31,534 nt of DNA, taken from contig JALSJL010000045.1 in NCBI GenBank assembly GCA_026989405.1, forward strand, positions 1-31,534, written 5' to 3'. Within the stretch, counting starts at the first letter, position 1. Every line of letters starts with the position of its first letter. A program made the translations under genes and the position numbers. Below the pieces are notes generated by a model, which saw only the letters and a program-made list of their open reading frames with translations, searched no databases and was not told where the DNA came from. Below, piece by piece: positions 23,337 through 29,796 of this stretch. This DNA comes from Marinosulfonomonas sp. (GTDB taxonomy: Bacteria > Pseudomonadota > Alphaproteobacteria > Rhodobacterales > Rhodobacteraceae).

Positions 23337-23878
23337 GTGCCTTGCTCCTCTGCGGCGAGTGCGCGCAGTTTTTTCCTGGCTTCCGACAGGCGCCAACTGA
23401 CGGTTCCTTCACTGATTCCAAGCACTTGCCCGGCTTCGGCATGGGTCAACTCGTCATCGAGAACCAGTGCCAGCGTGTCGCGCAGGTCGGGCGGCAGGGC
23501 GCGCATGGCGCGCTGCAGCCAGTTGATTTGCTCCTGCGCCTCGGCCTCGGCGGCGCGGCGGTTCAGCTCCCAGTCGCCCCAGCCATCGGCGGCGCGGGCA
23601 TGGCTGGCGGCGCGCCGGCGCCGGTCGTGGGCTGCGTTCACCGTGACGCGGTAAACCCATGTCGTGAAACAACTTTCCCCGCGAAAGGCGCGCAGCTTGG
23701 CGGGCAGGGCGGCGCAGATATCCTGGGTCAGATCCTCGGCTTCGGCGCGGCTGCCGGTGAGGCGGAAGGCCAGCGCGAAAATGCGATCATAGCAGCGCGC
23801 CAGCAGCGCCGCGAAGGCATCGCGATCCCCGCCGGCTGCGGCCAGCGCGAGGGCTTCGTCGGTGGTTTCCATGCGCAT
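23333..23878 (-). CDS. ECF RNA polymerase sigma factor
   Basis: This roughly 181-residue protein has sigma region 2 (YDRIFALAFRLTGSRAEAEDLTQ, then FTTWVYRVTVNAAHDRRRR) and region 4 (LPPDLRDTLALVLDDELTH, AEAGQVLGISEGTVSWRLSEARKKL), with no region 3, as in the extracytoplasmic-function class. Possible starts are ATG 23878 and ATG 23872; a GTG at 23881 is also in frame. The stop overlaps the start of the VWA gene by four bases, so the two are translationally coupled. An 11-bp tandem repeat lies in its upstream region at 23931-23971. It probably directs a stress regulon and its own operon. Confidence 0.92.
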   Translation of the reverse strand: MRMETTDEALALAAAGGDRDAFAALLARCYDRIFALAFRLTGSRAEAEDLTQDICAALPAKLRAFRGESCFTTWVYRVTVNAAHDRRRRAASHARAADGWGDWELNRRAAEAEAQEQINWLQRAMRALPPDLRDTLALVLDDELTHAEAGQVLGISEGTVSWRLSEARKKLRALAAEEQGT

Positions 23879-23930
23879 CACATTGAGTATGACGCGCGCC
23901 GGGGGTCAATCCTTGGAAGGAATTTTGCGA

Positions 23931-23971
23931 ATATGAAGTGCATATGAATTCCATGTGAATTGCATATGAGG
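23931..23971 (-). repeat. 11-bp tandem repeat upstream of the sigma-factor operon
   Basis: Consecutive units ATATGAAGTGC (23931-23941), ATATGAATTCC (23942-23952), ATGTGAATTGC (23953-23963) and a partial ATATGAGG (23964-23971) follow each other without spacing. On the coding (minus) strand the unit reads GSAMTTCAYAT. Eleven bases is about one helical turn, so the copies face one side of the DNA, as in OmpR/PhoB-type direct-repeat sites. The array lies 53-95 bases before the sigma-factor start. Confidence 0.75.
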
Positions 23972-24023
23972 TTTTTGGGCGTGGAATTGGGGGGCGAACT
24001 CGGCAGTATCTATCCGCGTGTTT

Positions 24024-24431
24024 TCAATCCAGCCACTTTCGGATATCGGCAAGGGCCGCGTGGAACAAACTGTCCCATGTTTCATTCAGCGGAGATTGCA
24101 GCGGCTGCCAGAAAAAGCTGAAGACATGCCCGCCGCCGTCCGCACAATGGTGGAGCCAGTGTTCCGGGGCGGGGGCGATGTCACAGAGCACGAAGTGCCA
24201 GTTGGCTTCAAATTCGAGGTGTTCAGACGTCAGGATATGGCAAGCGGACAATGCGCGAAGCCCGGCTTCCTCCCACAGTTCACGTTTGGCGGCCGCTTCG
24301 GCGCTTTCACCGGGTTCGACTCCGCCTTTCACGAATTGTTTTCCGGCTGCCGGATGCTCGAACGCCAGGAGTTCAGTGGCAAGATTGTTCGTGCGGGCAA
24401 CCACTGGAAAGGCGACCTGTCGCACGCTCAA
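24024..24431 (-). CDS. Nudix hydrolase
   Basis: This 135-residue protein has a complete Nudix box at residues 36-58 (G-x5-E-x7-REL-x-EE-x-GL, with Glu42, Glu51, Glu54, Glu55), so it should hydrolyse a nucleoside-diphosphate-linked substrate using magnesium. The preceding KQFVKGG strand and the C-terminal FSFFWQPL region do not point to a particular substrate. The start is probably TTG at 24431, which overlaps the stop of gabD (TTGA); a GTG at 24425 is an alternative. Its coupling to gabD suggests a housekeeping or metabolite-repair role, but this is only inferred from position. Confidence 0.9.
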   Translation of the reverse strand: MSVRQVAFPVVARTNNLATELLAFEHPAAGKQFVKGGVEPGESAEAAAKRELWEEAGLRALSACHILTSEHLEFEANWHFVLCDIAPAPEHWLHHCADGGGHVFSFFWQPLQSPLNETWDSLFHAALADIRKWLD

Positions 24432-25903
24432 ACCGACGTGCAGATGTATTTCATCTCAAGGTAGTCCTCCATCCCGTGGTGCGAGCCTTCGCGGCCAAGC
24501 CCGGATTGCTTGACCCCCCCAAAGGGCGCGACCTCGGTGGAGATCAGCCCGGTGTTCACCCCGACCATGCCGTATTCCAGCGCTTCCTGAACCCGGATCA
24601 CGCGCGAAAGATCCTGGGCGTAGAAATAGGCGGCGAGGCCGAAGATCGTGTCGTTGGCCAAGGCGATCACCTCGTCTTCGGTTTCGAAGCGAAACAGCGG
24701 CGCCAGCGGCCCGAAGGTTTCTTCGGTGGCAAAGGCCATGTCGGTCGTGGCGCCGGTGATCACGGTGGGCTCGAAATACGTCCCGCCGAGCGCGTGGCGG
24801 TGGCCGCCGGTGGTGACGGTGGCGCCCTTGGCGAGGGCGTCGGCGATGTGTTGCTCGACCTTTTCCACCGCCGCTTCGTTGATCAGCGGGCCGACGATCA
24901 CGCCTTCCTCCAGCCCGTCGCCGACCTTCATGCTTTCGGCGCTCGCCTTCAGCTTTTCGGCAAACGCGTCATAGACCCCGGCCTGCACATAGATGCGGTT
25001 GGCGCAGACGCAGGTCTGGCCGTTGTTGCGGTATTTGGCGATCAGCGCGCCTTCCACCGCCTTGTCGAGATCGGCGTCGTCAAAGACGATGAAGGGCGCG
25101 TTGCCGCCCAGTTCCATGGAACATTTCATCACCTGGTCGGCGGCCTGGCGCAAAAGGATGCGCCCGACTTCGGTGGAGCCCGTGAAGGTCAGCTTGCGCA
25201 CCTTGGGGTTTGAGGTGAATTCCTTGCCGATGTCCGAGGAACGGGTGGACGGGATCACCGAAAAGACGCCTTTCGGGATGCCGGCACGCTCGGCAAGCAC
25301 GCCGAGCGCCAGCGCCGAGAGCGGGGTTTCGGCGGCCGGACGCGCGACGAAGGCGCAGCCCGCCGCCAGCGCCGGGCCGGCCTTGCGGGTGATCATCGCG
25401 TTCGGAAAATTCCACGGTGTGATCGAGGCGGCCACGCCGATGGGTTGCTTGATCACGGTGATGCGCTTGTCGCGCAGATGGCCGGGGATGGTTTCGCCGT
25501 AGACGCGCTTGGCCTCTTCGGCGAACCACTCGATGAAGGACGCGCCATAGAGCACCTCGCCGCGGGCCTCGGGGAAGGGCTTGCCCATCTCGGCGGTCAG
25601 GATGCGCCCGAGGTCGTCGGCGTTTTCCACCATCAGGTCGAACCACCTGCGCAGCACGGCGGCGCGTTCCTTGCCGGTCCACTGCGCCCAGTCCTTTTGC
25701 GCCGCATAGGCGGCATCGATGGCGCGGGCCGTTTCGGCGCGGGTCAGGTCGGCCACCTGCGCGATCACGTCGCCGCGCGCCGGGTTGGTCACGGCAAAGG
25801 TGGCGCCGTCATCGGCATCGGCCCAGTCGCCGGCGAGGTAGGCCCGGGTTGCGAGCAGCGACGCATCGTTCAGCAGGTCGGAAAGGTTGGTGGCGTCGGT
25901 CAT
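24428..25903 (-). CDS. gabD: Succinate-semialdehyde dehydrogenase (NAD(P)+)
   Basis: This 491-residue aldehyde dehydrogenase fits the GabD subgroup: TPWNFPNAMITRKAGPALAAGC (oxyanion Asn165), FTGSTEVGR (residues 240-248), general base Glu264 in MELGGNAP, and the active-site GQTCVCANR with catalytic Cys298 and a second cysteine at 300, the hallmark pair of GabD-type enzymes. It oxidises succinate semialdehyde to succinate in 4-aminobutyrate degradation; other semialdehydes are possible. The usual KPA motif reads RPA (Arg188). The ATG at 25903 follows GGGGAG; a longer in-frame extension upstream has no conserved sequence. It is divergent from the creatinase gene and overlaps a Nudix gene downstream. 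Confidence 0.92.
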   Translation of the reverse strand: MTDATNLSDLLNDASLLATRAYLAGDWADADDGATFAVTNPARGDVIAQVADLTRAETARAIDAAYAAQKDWAQWTGKERAAVLRRWFDLMVENADDLGRILTAEMGKPFPEARGEVLYGASFIEWFAEEAKRVYGETIPGHLRDKRITVIKQPIGVAASITPWNFPNAMITRKAGPALAAGCAFVARPAAETPLSALALGVLAERAGIPKGVFSVIPSTRSSDIGKEFTSNPKVRKLTFTGSTEVGRILLRQAADQVMKCSMELGGNAPFIVFDDADLDKAVEGALIAKYRNNGQTCVCANRIYVQAGVYDAFAEKLKASAESMKVGDGLEEGVIVGPLINEAAVEKVEQHIADALAKGATVTTGGHRHALGGTYFEPTVITGATTDMAFATEETFGPLAPLFRFETEDEVIALANDTIFGLAAYFYAQDLSRVIRVQEALEYGMVGVNTGLISTEVAPFGGVKQSGLGREGSHHGMEDYLEMKYICTSV

Positions 25904-26117
25904 GGCATGTCTCCCCAGCATTTGGTCACAGGCAGGCTTGGCATGGGGGTCGCGCCTTGTCCAGAGGTGTCGCGAAGGGGCTTTCGCGGGGCGGGTGCAG
26001 GCGATAGCATGAGGGCGGCTTCCGGCGATGGCGTCGCCGGTGTTGCGGCCCTCACCATCCTGAACGCCGGGATCTTTCGGGGTCCGCACCGTCCGGCCCC
26101 CAACATGGGAGGTCAAG

Positions 26118-27329
26118 ATGACGAACACCCGCGATGATTTCTACCGCTTCCACGATGGGCAAAAGGCACCGCTGCCGTTTTCCGGCGATGAATATGACGC
26201 GCGGCTGGCGGGCCTGCGCGCGATCATGGCCGAGGCCGGGGTCGAGGTGGCGGTGCTGAGCTCGATGCACGCCATCGCCTATTACTCGGGGTTTTTATAT
26301 TGCAGCTTCGGGCGGCCTTACGCGCTGGTGGTGACGGCGGATGACAGTGTGACGGTTTCGGCGGGCATCGACGCGGGCCAGCCCTGGCGGCGCTGTCATG
26401 GCGACAACATCACCTACAGCGACTGGAAGCGCGACAATTACTGGCGCGCGGTCGTGCATGTGGCGGGCCGGGGCGCGCGTGTCGGGATCGAGGCAGACCA
26501 CATGACGCTGGCGGCGCGCGAACGGCTGGAAGCGTTTCTGGCGCCCGCCGCGGTGCATGACCTGGCGCCGGCGATGATGCGCCAGCGGATGGTCAAGAGC
26601 GCGGCCGAGATCGCGCTGATCCGGGCCGGGGCGGCGGTGGCCGATCTGGGCGGTCATGCGATGCGCGAGGTAATCCGCGAGGGCGTGCGCGAGATCGACG
26701 TGGCGATGGCCGGGCGCGATGCGATGGAAGCCGAGATCGCGGCGCGCTTTCCCGACGCCGAGTATCGCGATACCTGGGTCTGGTTCCAGTCCGGGCCGAA
26801 CACCGACGGCGCGCACAACCCGGTGACGGGGCGCCGGTTGCAGCGTGGCGATATCCTGTCGCTCAACGCGTTTCCGATGATCTCGGGCTATTACACGGCG
26901 CTGGAGCGCACGTTGTTCCTGGGCGAGGCGGACGCGGCGTCGCGCGCGATCTGGGAGGCCAATGTCGGGGCGCATGAGCTGGGGATCGGCCTGATCCGGG
27001 CCGGGGCAAGCTGCGCGGCGATCACCGCCCGGCTCAACGACTATTTCGCCGAACGCGATCTGCTGCAATACCGCACCTTCGGCTATGGCCATTCCTTCGG
27101 GGTGCTGAGCCATTACTACGGGCGCGAGGCCGGCCTGGAGCTGCGCGAGGATATCGACACGGTGCTGGAGCCGGGCATGGTGATTTCCATGGAGCCGATG
27201 TTGACGATCCCGCAGGGGCAGCCGGGTGCCGGCGGCTATCGCGAGCACGATATCCTGGTGATCACCGGGGAGGGGGCCGAAAATATCACCGGCTATCCCT
27301 TCGGGCCCGGGTTCAACCTGGTGGATTGA
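26118..27329 (+). CDS. Creatinase (creatine amidinohydrolase)
   Basis: This 403-residue protein has the same length as Pseudomonas putida creatinase and follows it closely: YCSFGRPYALVVT near residues 61-73, DTWVWFQSGPNTDGAHNPVT with the catalytic His233, GDILSLNAFPMISGYYTALERTLF, then FGYGHSF, LSHYYGREAGLELREDIDTVLEPGM and GAGGYREHDIL near the end. It has the pita-bread fold of M24 peptidases but splits creatine into sarcosine and urea without metal. Phe64 and Arg66, which bind the substrate, are kept. GGGAGG precedes the ATG. No creatininase, sarcosine oxidase or urease gene is in the window. A closely related M24 hydrolase with another guanidino substrate remains possible. Confidence 0.88.
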   Translation: MTNTRDDFYRFHDGQKAPLPFSGDEYDARLAGLRAIMAEAGVEVAVLSSMHAIAYYSGFLYCSFGRPYALVVTADDSVTVSAGIDAGQPWRRCHGDNITYSDWKRDNYWRAVVHVAGRGARVGIEADHMTLAARERLEAFLAPAAVHDLAPAMMRQRMVKSAAEIALIRAGAAVADLGGHAMREVIREGVREIDVAMAGRDAMEAEIAARFPDAEYRDTWVWFQSGPNTDGAHNPVTGRRLQRGDILSLNAFPMISGYYTALERTLFLGEADAASRAIWEANVGAHELGIGLIRAGASCAAITARLNDYFAERDLLQYRTFGYGHSFGVLSHYYGREAGLELREDIDTVLEPGMVISMEPMLTIPQGQPGAGGYREHDILVITGEGAENITGYPFGPGFNLVD

Positions 27330-27480
27330 GCGCCCCGGCCGCCATTTACGCTTTTCTTTGCGGTTCGGTTTTGCGACACTTGCGCAGGAATTTGGTTTCG
27401 GGGTGATGTAAAACACGTTAACATTCCCCATATATGGAGCCTGCAAGTATTTGGGTTTTCCAAAAGGAGTGATGTAATCA
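27330..27480 (+). promoter_or_regulatory. AT-rich leader of the three-gene unit
   Basis: This 151-base gap is much richer in A and T than its neighbours, as expected for a promoter region. AAAAGGAGT at 27462-27470 is the ribosome site of the gene at 27481. A start-stop pair ATGTAA (27472-27477) sits between it and the true ATG, and the same GTGATGTAA occurs at 27403-27411 and 27469-27477. TTAACA (27419-27424) is a possible -35 without a good -10. No clear operator is seen. Confidence 0.4.
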
Positions 27481-28575
27481 ATGGCCGGTCCGTTCCAAAG
27501 CCCTGAATTTTCAGAGCAAATCGAGAATAGCAAACGTGACGTCGCCGCGGCGCAGGCGAAAATTTCGGAAATCACGTCCAAGATGGAAACCGCGCGGTCT
27601 CAGTTGCAGGCAGGTGCAGATATCGATTTTGATATCGAGAACGCGACGCTTGAAGATGTTCATGCCCATACCGAAGCGATGAATGCCAATATCGCGGAAC
27701 TGATCATGGGGCTGGACGATGTCACGTCGGCATTTTCCAAGGACTTCGACGAAATGCGCAACAAGACCGGCTGGGAAAGCTTTGTCGGGATATTTTCGAA
27801 GGCGAAATCGGATTCGATGCGCCAGGAGCGGATGCGCACCGCCTCCATCGACGACAAGTTGCAGGATCTGATCTCCAAGTCCGATGTGATCGTCACCCTG
27901 TTGCAGGGGCAACTGGATGAGCTGAACCGGCAGAAGGCCAGCGTGGAAACCAACCTGACGGCGACGCTCGACGAGCGCGAGGCGACGGTGGGCACGCTGG
28001 AAGCCCTGCGCGCGGAAATCCAGGCGATGGACCCGAAGATCATCGAACTGGAAAACCGGATCAGCGTCGAACAGGACGCCGCGGCGCGCACCAAGCTGGA
28101 AAGCGAACTGGCGGCGCTGAACACGGAATACAATGAAAAGGTGCAGCAGGAGCAGGTCATGCTGGCGAAAAGCCAGACGCTGGAACGTTACATCGAACAG
28201 GGCAAGACCTGGGTCGACAGCCTGCAGAACCAGGCAGCGACGCAGATGGTGCTGATCAACAAGCTGCAGACCGACACCAGGCAGCGGGTCGTGCTGTATG
28301 ATGCACTGAGCAAGTCGCTGAAAACCGCGCAGCAGCAGGATGTGGCGCACAAGATCAACGAGATCGGCGTCAAGACCGACGAAGAAGCGCAAGCGGCCAT
28401 GGCCGGGATCGGCGTGGCCACGAACCAGCGCATGGCCGAGATGCTGGAAGCCCATGAAGACCACATGGTGTTTGCCCGCAAGGTGCTGGAGCAGAAGGCC
28501 AAGGCCGATGAGCGCTTTGCGCGGCGGTTTCAGAAGATTGTCGAGAAGCACGACAAGAACCTGTATGGGGCCTAG
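27481..28575 (+). CDS. Long coiled-coil protein, possibly TelA-like
   Basis: This 364-residue soluble protein is almost entirely helical. It has two coiled-coil blocks (about residues 8-45 and 140-250) rich in Glu, Gln, Lys and Ala, then a repeat-like C-terminal helical region (QNQAATQMVLINKLQTDTRQ, AEMLEAHEDHMVFARKVLE) that recalls TelA/KlaA toxic-anion-resistance proteins. The similarity is in layout, not in a clear motif, so the family call is tentative. There is no signal peptide or membrane segment. It is the first gene of a compact unit: the next gene starts with GTG directly after its TAG stop. A scaffold or partner of the AAA+ ATPase encoded two genes downstream is the simplest reading. 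Confidence 0.75.
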   Translation: MAGPFQSPEFSEQIENSKRDVAAAQAKISEITSKMETARSQLQAGADIDFDIENATLEDVHAHTEAMNANIAELIMGLDDVTSAFSKDFDEMRNKTGWESFVGIFSKAKSDSMRQERMRTASIDDKLQDLISKSDVIVTLLQGQLDELNRQKASVETNLTATLDEREATVGTLEALRAEIQAMDPKIIELENRISVEQDAAARTKLESELAALNTEYNEKVQQEQVMLAKSQTLERYIEQGKTWVDSLQNQAATQMVLINKLQTDTRQRVVLYDALSKSLKTAQQQDVAHKINEIGVKTDEEAQAAMAGIGVATNQRMAEMLEAHEDHMVFARKVLEQKAKADERFARRFQKIVEKHDKNLYGA

Positions 28576-29730
28576 GTGGCGGAACCCGGCAAGAACAGCG
28601 CAAGCAAGGCCCTGGTCGCCGACCACGTCGGGCTGACCGACAGGTTTGCGGCGCGGCGCTACTTTCGCAAGTTCGAGCGTATCACCGGCCACCTGCAACG
28701 TGTCGCGGCCGAAATGCGCCGCGAGCGGCGGCTTTCCGGGCTGGATGTGGAGATTGTCGGCGGTTACCTGACCGGGTTGGCGAACACGTTTCAGGCGCTG
28801 TCGATGAAATACCTGATGACCGGACGCGATGGCGGCAAGGGGTCTGGCGCGCTCGAGATCGACGTGCTGGAAAGCGGCTTTCCGGTGGCGCGCGAGTTGA
28901 TGACCATGGCCAATGACGCGCAGCAGGCCGAGCGCCACCTGCGCGGCATGCCGAGCGAAGCCGAGTTGAAGAACGAAATGGTGCGCAGCATCGTCGGTGA
29001 TCTGGAATTTCCGACCCGGCTGCAGTTCGCGCTGTCACAGCGGCTTTACTATGAAGAGTTGCTGACAGGGCGGATGTTCTGGGCGCAGAACGATCCGGTG
29101 GCGGTCTGGACCGGGGCCGATGAAGATGATGACCGGCGGCGCTACCTGCTGCACTGGGCGGTCTATGACAGCCAGATCAACCTGCCGACGCTCTATCTCA
29201 TGGAACTGGACGACACCGGGCGCCGGGCCCTGCCGAAGGACCAGAACCGCTGGCCGCGCGCGCAGGCGCATCTGATGGCGCAGTCGGTGGCGGGGCTGAA
29301 GCTGGTGACGATTGCCCGCGGTTTCGACGAGGATTTCGACGATCTTCACCCCAAGCGGCTGCGGCGGTTTCACATCGGCCCGATGTATTCCAGCGCCTTC
29401 ACCCGCCAGAGCGGGCCGATCCGGCAGGTGCTGGAAACGGCCGCCGCCCCGGAGGGCGAAGACTGGACGCTGGCCTGGACGCTGGAAGAGCTGGAAAGCG
29501 AGCGGGTGGAGAAAGAGCGCAAGGGCTGGTTTTCGACGGTGGAACGCGAGGTTTTTGCATTGGACCCGTTTTCCGGGCGCGGGGTGGACACCGGCGCGAC
29601 TCGCACCGAACGTGCGGTGATCCTGCCCGAACGCCCCTTTCAGGCGCTGGCCGAACTGGACCCGCCTGGGTTTCGCGACGTGCGCAAGTTCGTGGTCGGT
29701 GCCGGTGGGCGGGTGGTGAGCTATCGATAA
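28576..29730 (+). CDS. Protein of unknown family between a coiled-coil and an AAA+ gene
   Basis: I do not recognise this 384-residue protein. It starts with GTG immediately after the previous stop codon, so translation is very probably coupled. The N-terminal 100 residues are basic and helical (RYFRKFERITGHLQRVAAEM); the middle has a mixed region with YLLHWAVYDSQINLPTLYLME; the end is acidic and then FRDVRKFVVGAGGRVVSYR. No membrane segment, signal peptide, metal cluster or catalytic motif is visible. Its place between a coiled-coil protein and an AAA+ ATPase suggests a component of the same complex. Confidence 0.75.
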   Translation: MAEPGKNSASKALVADHVGLTDRFAARRYFRKFERITGHLQRVAAEMRRERRLSGLDVEIVGGYLTGLANTFQALSMKYLMTGRDGGKGSGALEIDVLESGFPVARELMTMANDAQQAERHLRGMPSEAELKNEMVRSIVGDLEFPTRLQFALSQRLYYEELLTGRMFWAQNDPVAVWTGADEDDDRRRYLLHWAVYDSQINLPTLYLMELDDTGRRALPKDQNRWPRAQAHLMAQSVAGLKLVTIARGFDEDFDDLHPKRLRRFHIGPMYSSAFTRQSGPIRQVLETAAAPEGEDWTLAWTLEELESERVEKERKGWFSTVEREVFALDPFSGRGVDTGATRTERAVILPERPFQALAELDPPGFRDVRKFVVGAGGRVVSYR

Positions 29731-29750
29731 CGGGGTGAACCGGCGCGGGC

Positions 29751-29790
29751 GGGGAGCCTCCGGCGGGAGTATTTGGAGCAAGATGAAGGG
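29751..29790 (+). repeat. Intergenic GC-rich hairpin module (CCTCCGGCGGGAG type)
   Basis: The 66-base gap before the AAA+ gene holds a GGGGAGCCTCCGGCGGGAG core followed by TATTTGGAGCAAGATGAAG. I recognise this core as a module common between genes of many Rhodobacteraceae, but its copy number here cannot be counted. It forms a small hairpin, and its 3' end contributes the GAAGGG ribosome site of the next gene. Confidence 0.55.
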
Positions 29791-29796
29791 ATCACG

